10,404 bases of DNA from DATDYB01 sp036517115 (GCA_036517115.1 DATDYB010000017.1:1-10404); one strand, 5' to 3'. Counted from the first letter of the stretch, positions 1 through 5,036 are shown. Translations and numbers: made by a program. The notes: generated by a model from the letters alone, not told the origin.

Positions 1-114
1 AACTTTCCGTGTCGACCATCCTTTGCGGACGAGGAGCTGAGCAGCCTCCTTTCTGATGCGAGGCATGTGGGGATTTTTGGTGTATGGCATATATCGACCA
101 TCCTAAATCATTAG
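1..114 (+). CDS. Possible C-terminal fragment of an unrecognised gene
   Basis: Frame 1 is open from the window edge for 37 codons to a TAG at 112-114, while the other two forward frames stop early. The peptide ends with ADEELSSLLSDARHVGIFG followed by a short hydrophobic tail, which reads like ordinary protein but matches no family I recognise. A small hairpin (CCTAA at 102-106, TTAGG at 111-115) covers the stop codon, but no T-tract follows, so it is not a convincing terminator. A 37-codon open run can occur by chance, so this is a weak call that depends on the sequence upstream of the window. Confidence 0.3.
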   Translation, partial: NFPCRPSFADEELSSLLSDARHVGIFGVWHISTILNH

Positions 115-147
115 GTGATGCCAAGCTATTGAACCATTACGTAATCA

Positions 148-177
148 TTGACAAACCATACAAAATAATGTTATAAA
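148..177 (+). promoter_or_regulatory. Promoter upstream of the two-TM protein gene
   Basis: A perfect -35 TTGACA (148-153) is followed 18 bp later by TATAAA (172-177); with 17 bp spacing the box would read TTATAA. Transcription would begin near 184. The leader is then about 10 nt if translation starts at the GTG at 194, or about 120 nt and structured if it starts at the ATG at 305. Confidence 0.55.
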
Positions 178-193
178 ATACATAGATCAGCCT

Positions 194-928
194 GTGTCAG
201 CTGCTCCGGATGGTGAAGCATTTCCTACGGACCTGGAATCTGTAAGGAAAGGGGACCTTGAATCCCCCACCCCCTCGAATGGCACACAACAGAAAGAACC
301 TCGTATGGACAACGTGTATGTACTGCACGAAACAGGAGAACTCCCCCTCTTTTGGGCTGAGCTCTGGCAAAAGAAACATGGACTCAACCCGATTGAGTGT
401 AAAAAAGAAGAATCAGCATTCTGGAGAAAGGAATTAGCCCGAAGGGGGCGATGGCGGACGGTACTTGCATACTGCGCCATACTTATATTCATCGCCCTGA
501 ATCTAAGCATCGTCTCTATTTTCGCAAGCGCTATCATAGGGATAATCGGATTCGCAGTGTTTGTCTGGTTTTGGTTTTACTCCTATGATCGAACATTCGA
601 TGTGAAGAAAGAGCAAGCAGTCCTTAATTACCAGCACGATATTGAGAAGCTTAACTTTGCGGTATGGATGAGTAGCCCAATAGCAGAATCTCCCCTTGAG
701 AGATGCCCAACGGCTATCAAAGCTCGAGAGATTGTTGACGAGATACTTGTTGGGTGGGCGTACCACAAAATTATGTGTGAAGAAAAGCGCATACATGGTG
801 ACGTGGTCCATTGCAAATCTCGAATGAAAGAAATCTTCGGGAGCGCAAATACTTTCGGTCTTACCGACGAGAATCACACACGCTACTACAAGACCGCCGA
901 ACAAAAAATGTGGTTTTACGAAATCTAG
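194..928 (+). CDS. Hypothetical protein with two transmembrane helices
   Basis: This is a 244-residue protein if translation starts at GTG 194; a start at ATG 305 (Met38) would give 207 residues. The first 37 residues are polar and low in complexity and overlap three hairpins, so the later start is a real alternative; neither start has a good Shine-Dalgarno sequence. Residues about 60-88 are charged and probably helical. They are followed by two closely spaced hydrophobic segments (about 90-108 and 110-129, ending in WFWFYSY), which would form a membrane hairpin. A roughly 110-residue soluble tail with three Cys (171, 195, 207) follows. The layout of helix, two TM segments and helical tail is shared with SLATT-type 2TM proteins, but I see no diagnostic motif and no partner nucleotidyltransferase, so I do not assign that family. 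The gene has its own promoter and terminator and looks monocistronic. Confidence 0.7.
   Translation: MSAAPDGEAFPTDLESVRKGDLESPTPSNGTQQKEPRMDNVYVLHETGELPLFWAELWQKKHGLNPIECKKEESAFWRKELARRGRWRTVLAYCAILIFIALNLSIVSIFASAIIGIIGFAVFVWFWFYSYDRTFDVKKEQAVLNYQHDIEKLNFAVWMSSPIAESPLERCPTAIKAREIVDEILVGWAYHKIMCEEKRIHGDVVHCKSRMKEIFGSANTFGLTDENHTRYYKTAEQKMWFYEI
202..267 (+). other. Three consecutive hairpins, cloverleaf-like
   Basis: Three stem-loops abut without gaps. The first is TGCT/AGCA (202-205 with 217-220) with an 11-nt loop containing GG. The second is an 11-bp stem with a single A bulge (221-231 with 239-250) and a 7-nt loop CCTGGAA. The third is GGGGA/TCCCC (251-255 with 263-267) with a 7-nt loop CCTTGAA. 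The order and the two 7-nt loops recall D, anticodon and T arms, but I find no acceptor stem, the position before the would-be anticodon is not T, and the third loop lacks the TTC core. It lies inside the first 37 codons of the following reading frame. It could be a tRNA-derived relic, a structured leader or coincidence. Confidence 0.35.
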
Positions 929-942
929 GGAAACTTCCCTAC

Positions 943-967
943 CCCGCCTAACACTAGGCGGGTTTTT
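943..967 (+). terminator. Intrinsic terminator after the two-TM protein gene
   Basis: The stem CCCGCCTA (943-950) pairs perfectly with TAGGCGGG (955-962) around the tetraloop ACAC, and TTTTT follows (963-967). It lies 14 nt after the stop codon. Confidence 0.9.
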
Positions 968-1013
968 CATTTCATTATAATTTGGAAGCTCGGTTTCCAA
1001 GCGAGGAGAAATT

Positions 1014-1108
1014 GAAAATTCAGTTGCTGATTTTTTAAAATTGCCTTTTCGTTGACCTGAGGCGAGCTCTTGTGTGGTAGAGCACGGAGCGAGCGGCATG
1101 AGGAAACG
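1014..1108. other. Irregular hairpins in the gap before the glycosyltransferase
   Basis: The 929-1150 gap holds several imperfect inverted repeats. GAAAATTCAG (1014-1023) can fold on CTGATTTTTT (1027-1036) with a 3-nt loop and one mismatch. CGTT..CCT (1050-1058) can pair with AGG..AACG (1101-1108) around an inner GCTCT/AGAGC stem (1066-1070 with 1079-1083). A separate small hairpin TTGGAA/TTCCAA lies at 982-1000. No reading frame here looks like a gene. Function is unknown; the folds are weaker than those later in the window. Confidence 0.3.
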
Positions 1109-1112
1109 TGTC

Positions 1113-1141
1113 TGGAAAAAATACACAGTGCGTAGTATGAT
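1113..1141 (+). promoter_or_regulatory. Promoter of the glycosyltransferase gene, leaderless geometry
   Basis: TGGAAA (1113-1118, 4 of 6 to the -35 consensus), a 17-bp spacer and TATGAT (1136-1141, 5 of 6 to the -10 consensus) lie so that the box ends 9 nt before ATG 1151. RNA would start at or within a few bases of the start codon. The 2571 gene has exactly the same geometry. Confidence 0.5.
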
Positions 1142-1150
1142 CGTAAGATT

Positions 1151-1927
1151 ATGGACACCACCACGTCTCCAAGGGTAATGAAGAGGAACATTTCACTTTC
1201 TATTTTCTTCCCCACCTACAATGAAGAGGACTCTATTTTGCGTACCGTGCTGGAAGCTGAGGCGGTGGTAAAAAATATTACCGATACGTACGAAATCATC
1301 ATCGTTGACGATGGTAGTGTCGATAGAACGCCGCAGATCGCAGAGCGACTCGCGGCCGAAAATGCAAAAGTCCGTGTCGTACGTCACTATCGAAACCAGG
1401 GTTACGGAGCCGCATTGTGGAGTGGCTTACAGGCATCCCGTTACGAGTATGTTTTTTTCACTGATGCTGACTTGCAGTTTAATGTGAGTGAGCTCACGAA
1501 ACTAACGGACTTCGTGCCCGAATACGAAGCAGTGTTGGGCTACCGTGCTCCGAGGCACGATTCTTTTATGCGACTCCTCAATGCCTGGGGTTGGAACAAG
1601 CTCAATTGGCTACTTTTTGGTCTCAAGGTGAACGATATTGACTGCGCCTTTAAATTATTCAAGCGGACCACGGTAGCGAGCTTACCCCTCAAGGCGCGGG
1701 GCGCGATGATTTCCGCGGAAATGTTGATCCTTCTTTTACGCAAGGGAGTGGCGTGGAAGGAAGTGCCGGTTACACATTTGCCACGCAAGGCCGGAGTTGC
1801 CACGGGAGCAAAAATTTCCGTTATTATTCGTGCGTTTAGAGAGCTCTTCGCCATGTATCGTAGCGATGTGGGGAACGCCAATGGTACCGCAGCCGCTCCG
1901 GACGCCTATCATCATTCACAATCATGA
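1151..1927 (+). CDS. Glycosyltransferase family 2, polyprenyl-phosphate sugar synthase-like
   Basis: A GT-A fold glycosyltransferase of 258 residues. Visible motifs are the N-terminal strand and loop FFPTYNEED (19-27), the nucleotide-binding VDDGS (52-56), NQGYGAAL (82-89) and the metal-binding DxD as DAD (105-107). The conserved middle DIDCAFKLF (162-170) is typical of the DPM1/DPG-synthase subgroup. That group moves a sugar from a nucleotide donor to a polyprenyl phosphate at the cytoplasmic face of the membrane, for glycan or envelope assembly. No C-terminal membrane segments follow, so it resembles the soluble, peripherally bound DPM1 type. The tail (about 241-258) is Ala/His-rich and probably disordered. 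ATG 1151 is chosen because a -10 box sits 9 nt upstream; ATG 1178 (Met10) is a possible alternative. The true donor and acceptor cannot be read from sequence. No other glycan genes flank it. Confidence 0.9.
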   Translation: MDTTTSPRVMKRNISLSIFFPTYNEEDSILRTVLEAEAVVKNITDTYEIIIVDDGSVDRTPQIAERLAAENAKVRVVRHYRNQGYGAALWSGLQASRYEYVFFTDADLQFNVSELTKLTDFVPEYEAVLGYRAPRHDSFMRLLNAWGWNKLNWLLFGLKVNDIDCAFKLFKRTTVASLPLKARGAMISAEMLILLLRKGVAWKEVPVTHLPRKAGVATGAKISVIIRAFRELFAMYRSDVGNANGTAAAPDAYHHSQS

Positions 1928-1981
1928 GCATCTTCACTTTTATCATTATCATGGCCCTTGGGGGAATCAAGATACAAATCA

Positions 1982-2015
1982 TCAAAACGTGCACCATAAT
2001 CGGTGCACGTTTTGA
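1982..2015. terminator. Bidirectional terminator between convergent genes
   Basis: A perfect 14-bp stem, TCAAAACGTGCACC (1982-1995) with its exact complement (2002-2015), encloses a 6-nt loop ATAATC. The stem ends in TTTT on both strands. It sits between the glycosyltransferase stop (1927) and the DUF1761 gene stop (2054), so it can serve both. Confidence 0.8.
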
Positions 2016-2053
2016 ATTACTGAGAAGAAAGTTACATACTGCTGGCGTGACCC

Positions 2054-2470
2054 TTAGAACCAGAGAGCGAAGGAGGTTGCAACCAAAATCAACCCCACAA
2101 GCGAGTATCCAGCATTGATGCAGTAGAGCCCCCACTTACGTCCTTCAAAGAGTACTCCTGAAAGACTTGGTGCAGCGATGAAGCCGAGCCATATCCAGAA
2201 CGCAGCTCGGAGTGCATCTCCCACCGAGAAGATGCTTAGAGAACCAAGAACGAAGCCAAGTACCATAACCATCACCAGGTTTGAAATAAAAGCCATGGTG
2301 TAAATCTTCCCCATTCCCTTTTGTTTCTCTTCACACATTGATTCGTCGGTAACATTCATGAGCTGCATGAATCTCTTTCCAAACAATAGCTGTGAATACC
2401 AAAACATGCCGAGCACCATCATGATAACCCCTCCCGCGAGCACTCCCCACCAGTTGATGTCGTACGACAT
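2054..2470 (-). CDS. DUF1761-type integral membrane protein
   Basis: A 138-residue protein with four hydrophobic segments (about 9-24, 57-78, 86-107 and 113-136). The stretch LGMFWYSQLLFGKRFMQLM (20-38) matches the DUF1761 hallmark of a small-residue TM helix followed by WYSxxLFGxxW. Length and four-helix plan fit the family, whose biochemical role is unknown. It converges on the glycosyltransferase gene and shares its terminator. No Shine-Dalgarno sequence precedes the ATG at 2470. An extended -10 element lies about 32 nt upstream of the start codon. Nothing about the sequence looks truncated. Confidence 0.8.
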   Translation of the reverse strand: MSYDINWWGVLAGGVIMMVLGMFWYSQLLFGKRFMQLMNVTDESMCEEKQKGMGKIYTMAFISNLVMVMVLGFVLGSLSIFSVGDALRAAFWIWLGFIAAPSLSGVLFEGRKWGLYCINAGYSLVGLILVATSFALWF

Positions 2471-2501
2471 AGTGATAATGAATTAATTGCTAAGTAGCAT
2501 C

Positions 2502-2510
2502 ATTGTATCA
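2502..2510 (-). promoter_or_regulatory. Candidate extended -10 for the DUF1761 gene
   Basis: On the minus strand TGATACAAT (2510 down to 2502) fits an extended -10 (TGn plus TACAAT). I see no good -35 at the expected place. The predicted leader is about 24 nt and has no Shine-Dalgarno sequence. Confidence 0.35.
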
Positions 2511-2532
2511 AATGGCTGAGCTACCCTCATCA

Positions 2533-2561
2533 TTGACATCTATATACTTATGATATATAAT
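2533..2561 (+). promoter_or_regulatory. Perfect consensus promoter of the zinc-ribbon operon
   Basis: TTGACA (2533-2538), a 17-bp spacer and TATAAT (2556-2561) match the sigma-70 consensus at all 12 positions with ideal spacing. The -10 ends 9 nt before ATG 2571, which leaves room for a leader of only about 2-4 nt. It is the best promoter in the window. Confidence 0.85.
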
Positions 2562-2570
2562 ACGTAGCAG

Positions 2571-2780
2571 ATGAATGCCTATCAATCGTTTGCTAAAACA
2601 GTCACACGAATCCTTAAGGAAGAATTCCTAGAAATCCCCTGGGATGCGTGTCAGTGCGGAAAACCAGTGGTTTTCTCTAACAACAAAAGACGTTTCAAGT
2701 GCAGTCGGTGTGGAAACACCTACTCGCTCAAAATCGAAATCGTTCCTGGAAAAAACAACAAATTAACATCGGAGGACTGA
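2571..2780 (+). CDS. Small zinc-ribbon protein
   Basis: A 69-residue protein with four cysteines arranged C27-x-C29-G...C44-x2-C47-G, with an aromatic and basic stretch between the pairs and a beta-like tail (YSLKIEIV, 51-58). This is a compact zinc-ribbon layout. The N-terminal part (about 4-20) looks helical. Zinc ribbons of this size bind nucleic acid or protein, but nothing here shows which, and I do not recognise the family. The start is fixed by the consensus promoter only 9 nt upstream; there is no space for a Shine-Dalgarno sequence. Its TGA overlaps the ATG of the next gene by one base, so the two are probably translationally coupled and their products may act together. Confidence 0.7.
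   Translation: MNAYQSFAKTVTRILKEEFLEIPWDACQCGKPVVFSNNKRRFKCSRCGNTYSLKIEIVPGKNNKLTSED
2771..2775 (+). promoter_or_regulatory. Shine-Dalgarno GGAGG for the 2780 gene
   Basis: GGAGG lies 4 nt before ATG 2780. It fixes the start of the second gene and rules out the in-frame ATG at 2699, which lies inside the upstream gene. It is the best Shine-Dalgarno sequence in the window, and it precedes an internal operon gene. Confidence 0.8.
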
Positions 2781-3109
2781 TGAAATATAATGTTACCCTA
2801 GCAAGCCGTGTAATTTGCAATGATGCTGAGTCACTCCCCTTCATTCCCGGTACCGACAAGAAGGTGGAACTCGATACAGATTCTGGTGCGGGTCAGGAAA
2901 TCTGGTGGGGCTATCTCCGAATGCGTGAAAAGCAGAAAACGCAAAATCTCAAGGATGGAGACTGGCAGAAAATTAAAGTCCCTGCTGACAATGATCCTCG
3001 GAATGAAGTCAATAAATTCCGAGAAGCCATCAATATATTCATGAGGTTTATGACAGGGGAAGGTCGGGACAACTGTCTAGCTGTAAAAGATATTCGGCCT
3101 GTGACATAA
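2780..3109 (+). CDS. Unknown 109-residue protein, second gene of the zinc-ribbon operon
   Basis: I do not recognise this family. The 109-residue product is soluble, mixed in charge, with two Cys (13 and 99), an aromatic cluster IWWGYLRM (41-48) and a probable amphipathic helix EVNKFREAINIFMRFM (76-91). No signal peptide or membrane segment is visible. Its ATG overlaps the TGA of the zinc-ribbon gene (TGATG), with a GGAGG Shine-Dalgarno sequence just upstream, so translational coupling is likely. A strong terminator follows 17 nt after the stop, closing a compact two-gene unit under a perfect promoter, which suggests high expression. A role shared with the zinc-ribbon partner is an inference from this organisation only. 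Confidence 0.65.
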   Translation: MKYNVTLASRVICNDAESLPFIPGTDKKVELDTDSGAGQEIWWGYLRMREKQKTQNLKDGDWQKIKVPADNDPRNEVNKFREAINIFMRFMTGEGRDNCLAVKDIRPVT

Positions 3110-3126
3110 CAACCGTCACAGAACAC

Positions 3127-3159
3127 AAAACCGTCACTGCTGACGGTTTTCTTTTTTTT
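3127..3159 (+). terminator. Intrinsic terminator of the zinc-ribbon operon
   Basis: AAAACCGTCA (3127-3136) pairs perfectly with TGACGGTTTT (3141-3150) around the loop CTGC; C and eight T follow (3151-3159). The outer A-T pairs could let it work weakly for the minus-strand exonuclease gene that ends at 3176. The 9-nt sequence AACCGTCAC also occurs just upstream (from 3111). Confidence 0.9.
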
Positions 3160-3175
3160 AATTTCCCTCCCTTTT

Positions 3176-3760
3176 TTATCTTTGTACAGGGAATTTTTTA
3201 TACTCTTCAAGAAGTGGCTTGTGATAGAAAAGCCTGGAGAAACTTTCCGCTTCGAGTTTTGCATCATCAAAGGCGTTGTGGGTACCGGAACGTTTAGGGA
3301 TGCCGACGTATTCAAGTACCTTATCGAGGTTTAAACCAGAATGGCTATTTTTTGTCGGAATGGCAATTCCCTTTTTGATCATATCGAAATAGCAGACGGC
3401 ATGAAGATCAACGGTCCGGTGCGCGAAGGGCCAGTTCTCATGAGCTCGAATAGCAGCGTATTTCAAGAAATCTCGATCAAAGGAAACACTTTGCCCTGCA
3501 AGAGTGTGCTCCTTGCAGGTAGCTGCCCACTTAATGAATTTTTTAATCATTACCGCTTCACTCTGCTTTTTCGGATCAACAATTCCCTCCCGGGTAAATC
3601 CGCAGACCGCGAGCGCCTCATCTTCCACCTTCGCTCCGTCCCACATCCGGCATTCTTCGTAAAAAGTATTAGCTGGATTATCAAAATCCAACGCTCCAAT
3701 ACTAAGCACTGAATGCAAGTGTGGTTCTGTTCCTGTACCTTCAGTATCGACAATGATCAT
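3176..3760 (-). CDS. DnaQ-like DEDDh 3'-5' exonuclease
   Basis: A 194-residue protein with the complete catalytic set of the DEDDh exonuclease superfamily. Exo I is DTEGTG with D5 and E7, Exo II is SVSFDRDF with D95, and Exo III is HNAFDDA with H161 and D166. These four acidic residues bind two metal ions and the His acts as general base for 3'-5' hydrolysis of DNA or RNA. The length is that of a stand-alone exonuclease; no polymerase, BRCT or GIY-YIG domain is attached. Whether it proofreads, trims RNA or acts in repair cannot be told. The start has no Shine-Dalgarno sequence; a TATACT box ends 7 nt upstream. That box lies within a tandem heptamer repeat, so repeat number may affect promoter strength. 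Confidence 0.9.
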   Translation of the reverse strand: MIIVDTEGTGTEPHLHSVLSIGALDFDNPANTFYEECRMWDGAKVEDEALAVCGFTREGIVDPKKQSEAVMIKKFIKWAATCKEHTLAGQSVSFDRDFLKYAAIRAHENWPFAHRTVDLHAVCYFDMIKKGIAIPTKNSHSGLNLDKVLEYVGIPKRSGTHNAFDDAKLEAESFSRLFYHKPLLEEYKKFPVQR

Positions 3761-3767
3761 AGTTAAA

Positions 3768-3796
3768 AGTATAACGTATTACGTATGAAGTATTAA
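3768..3796 (-). promoter_or_regulatory. Exonuclease promoter built from the heptamer repeat
   Basis: On the minus strand TTAATA (3796-3791), a 17-bp spacer and TATACT (3773-3768) form a plausible promoter. The box ends 7 nt before the ATG at 3760, which predicts a leaderless transcript. Both boxes are parts of repeat units. Confidence 0.5.
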
Positions 3797-3802
3797 GTAT
3801 GA
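3768..3802. repeat. Tandem heptamer repeat, five units of MGTATNA
   Basis: Five uninterrupted 7-bp units run on the plus strand: AGTATAA, CGTATTA, CGTATGA, AGTATTA and AGTATGA. Positions 2-5 (GTAT) and 7 (A) never change, position 1 is A or C, and position 6 is free. The array begins 8 bp upstream of the minus-strand start codon of the exonuclease gene and supplies its -10 box. Confidence 0.8.
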
Positions 3803-3847
3803 GAAAAAGCCGGAAACAAAGCCTGTGTATAGTACAGACGATGTATG

Positions 3848-3877
3848 TTGACATTTCTTTATAAGAATGCTTATATC
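3848..3877 (+). promoter_or_regulatory. Promoter of the Cys-rich small protein gene
   Basis: A perfect TTGACA (3848-3853) is followed by TTATAT at 17 bp (3871-3876), preceded by TGC as in an extended -10; TATATC at 18 bp is the alternative. Transcription would start near 3883, giving a leader of about 27 nt that carries the Shine-Dalgarno AAAGG (3897-3901), 8 nt before ATG 3910. Confidence 0.6.
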
Positions 3878-3909
3878 AACCTGGGCAATATCAACAGAAA
3901 GGTTTACAG

Positions 3910-4125
3910 ATGAGCAAAGCAAAGTCTCGTTTAAAGGTCAGCATTCAAGCAAAATCAGAATGGCAGAAAGATACTTGTCTTTTTTGCAACGCGCCAGCAA
4001 CGTTGGAAGCGGCGTGCGTCAGAGGCAACAGTAGTGCAAGCATGCGGTGTTGCGAAAAAGCGAAGTGCCAAAAGGAAGCGAAGAAATTGGCGCGCTTGTC
4101 GGTAGGTGGATTTGCGGGAGTATAA
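3910..4125 (+). CDS. Small cysteine-rich basic protein
   Basis: A 71-residue, lysine-rich protein with six Cys: C23-x2-C26, C36, C47, C48 and C53. The C-x2-C...C-C-x4-C arrangement suggests a metal-binding (zinc-finger-like) module, flanked by a basic N-terminus (MSKAKSRLK) and a second basic stretch (about 50-62), which would suit nucleic-acid binding. I do not recognise the family. It has its own promoter, a Shine-Dalgarno AAAGG and a strong terminator, so it is a well-defined monocistronic gene and not a chance frame. There is no signal peptide or membrane segment. Confidence 0.7.
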   Translation: MSKAKSRLKVSIQAKSEWQKDTCLFCNAPATLEAACVRGNSSASMRCCEKAKCQKEAKKLARLSVGGFAGV

Positions 4126-4136
4126 ATATCTACTCC

Positions 4137-4168
4137 ATCCTGTACGGAATCTGTACAGGATTTTTTTT
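4137..4168 (+). terminator. Intrinsic terminator after the Cys-rich protein gene
   Basis: ATCCTGTAC (4137-4145) pairs perfectly with GTACAGGAT (4153-4161) around a 7-nt loop, with a T-tract through 4168. It follows the stop codon by 11 nt. It lacks a T-tract on the other strand, so it would not serve the convergent gene ending at 4191. Confidence 0.9.
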
Positions 4169-4190
4169 GATACATCATGAATGAAGAAAA

Positions 4191-4673
4191 CTACTTCAAC
4201 CCCTTGCAATTCGCCGCTGGGGTGTACCCTGCTGTGCGTGCTTCCTCGATGGAGGCGAAGGTGATGAGGTTTGTCGGAGAGATGGTGCGAGCCCCGGCAC
4301 AAAATGGGAAGTGATACTTCTTGCCGTTTTTTGATGCGACCACACTACCGCTTTCAGATGTTGCTGCTGCCGACTTGGGAGCTGAGCTCCCAAGTGAAGC
4401 TGTGGATGCGGTCTGGGGTGATGATTTCTGGTTCTTAGAGGTTTCACCTCCAAGAACAATTGGACTCGGCTTATTCGCCGACTCTGTCTCGAGTGCATTA
4501 TTCTCCAGAATAATAGGCGGTTTGGTGTTGTGGATAGTCGACAGTCGCCCCAATCCGAATGAGCAAAAGGCCACCAATATGATGATAAGAGGGATATATA
4601 ACTCCCCCATGATCGGATTTTCAGGATTATTGAAGAAAAGCTTGATTTTATGGGGGACTTCACGTATACTCAT
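4191..4673 (-). CDS. Membrane-anchored protein with sunset/Ada-like metal-binding module
   Basis: A 160-residue protein in three parts. First is a short charged N-terminus and one transmembrane helix (about 24-43). Second is a low-complexity Ser/Ala/Thr/Pro linker (about 44-110). Third is a compact C-terminal module (111-160): VVASKNGKKYHFPFCAGA, then an NLITFASIEEARTAGYTP stretch, ending in C156-K-G. The YHxxxC...FxSxEEAxxAGYxPxxxC pattern is that of the short sunset / Ada-type zinc-binding module often found at the ends of nucleases and surface proteins; likely ligands here are H121, C125 and C156. The helix and linker would hold the module outside the membrane, at the cell surface. No enzyme domain is attached, so binding of metal, DNA or a partner is more likely than catalysis; this is inference. 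The start has an extended -10 box 7 nt upstream and no Shine-Dalgarno sequence. Confidence 0.8.
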   Translation of the reverse strand: MSIREVPHKIKLFFNNPENPIMGELYIPLIIILVAFCSFGLGRLSTIHNTKPPIILENNALETESANKPSPIVLGGETSKNQKSSPQTASTASLGSSAPKSAAATSESGSVVASKNGKKYHFPFCAGARTISPTNLITFASIEEARTAGYTPAANCKGLK

Positions 4674-4680
4674 TTTTGTA

Positions 4681-4689
4681 ATTCTAACA
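4681..4689 (-). promoter_or_regulatory. Extended -10 of the sunset-domain gene, leaderless geometry
   Basis: On the minus strand TGTTAGAAT (4689-4681) is an extended -10 (TGn plus TAGAAT). It ends 7 nt before ATG 4673. A TTGCAA at 4711-4706 is a possible -35 but at 19 bp spacing. Confidence 0.5.
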
Positions 4690-4699
4690 TATTAAAACA

Positions 4700-4755
4700 A
4701 AGGTTTTGCAAGCATTTTCGGTTTAATTTCCCTAAAGGCTAACCGTTAAAACCTT
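4700..4755 (+). other. Nested inverted repeat just upstream of rpmA
   Basis: AAGGTTTT (4700-4707) is the exact complement of AAAACCTT (4748-4755), and inside it CGGTT (4719-4723) complements AACCG (4741-4745). The fold ends 8 nt before the rpmA ATG. There is no Shine-Dalgarno sequence between it and the start codon. It could be a leader structure controlling rpmA or an operator; the sequence does not decide. Confidence 0.4.
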
Positions 4756-4763
4756 CCCCAACC

Positions 4764-5036
4764 ATGGCAACCAAGAAAGCCGCCGGCGTCACAAAAAACG
4801 GAAGAGATTCCAATCCTAAATACTTAGGAATCAAAATTACCGCAGGAGAGCTCGCCTCTGTGGGTGAAATTATTGTGCGTCAGCGTGGTACGACGGTGCT
4901 TCCTGGCAAGAACGTTGGCATGGGAAAAGATCACACACTCTTTGCTCTCAAAGACGGAATGGTTTCATACAAGAATAAACGAAAGATTAATTTCGATAAT
5001 TCTTTCTCGGTCAAGAAAATTGTGCATGTGATGTAG
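4764..5036 (+). CDS. rpmA: 50S ribosomal protein bL27
   Basis: A 90-residue bL27 of normal length. It shows the family core: KKAAGVTKNGRDSNPKYLGIK (about 4-24), IIVRQRGT (36-43), GKNVGMGKDHTLFAL (48-62) and the C-terminal beta strands. The Lys-rich N-terminal tail reaches toward the peptidyl-transferase centre in known ribosomes. It starts directly with MATKKA, so the cleavable N-terminal extension of some Firmicutes is absent. The usual partner gene rplU (bL21) does not lie beside it here; upstream is the divergent sunset-domain gene and downstream the convergent rplI. No Shine-Dalgarno sequence precedes the ATG. Termination is by the long composite hairpin after the stop. Confidence 0.97.
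   Translation: MATKKAAGVTKNGRDSNPKYLGIKITAGELASVGEIIVRQRGTTVLPGKNVGMGKDHTLFALKDGMVSYKNKRKINFDNSFSVKKIVHVM

Noticed and set aside
12..104. 11-bp direct repeat TCGACCATCCT at 12-22 and 94-104
   Set aside because: Only two short copies, out of frame with each other inside the possible coding fragment; could be chance and no att or transposon feature adjoins it.
202..267. A functional tRNA gene
   Set aside because: No acceptor stem, wrong base before the would-be anticodon, an 11-bp middle stem and a third loop without TTC; kept only as a structure to check.
503..1126. 207-codon open frame on the minus strand
   Set aside because: It lies antisense to the two-TM gene and across its terminator and the promoter gap beyond; the product is Cys/Pro-rich and unlike any family, while the plus-strand gene has TM helices, promoter and terminator.
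1924..2118. 64-codon plus-strand frame whose ATG overlaps the glycosyltransferase stop (ATGA)
   Set aside because: It runs through the 14-bp terminator hairpin and into the convergent DUF1761 gene; no Shine-Dalgarno sequence and no recognisable product.
2699..2779. Upstream in-frame ATG that would extend the 2780 gene by 27 codons
   Set aside because: It lies inside the zinc-ribbon gene; GGAGG at 2771-2775 clearly serves the ATG at 2780.
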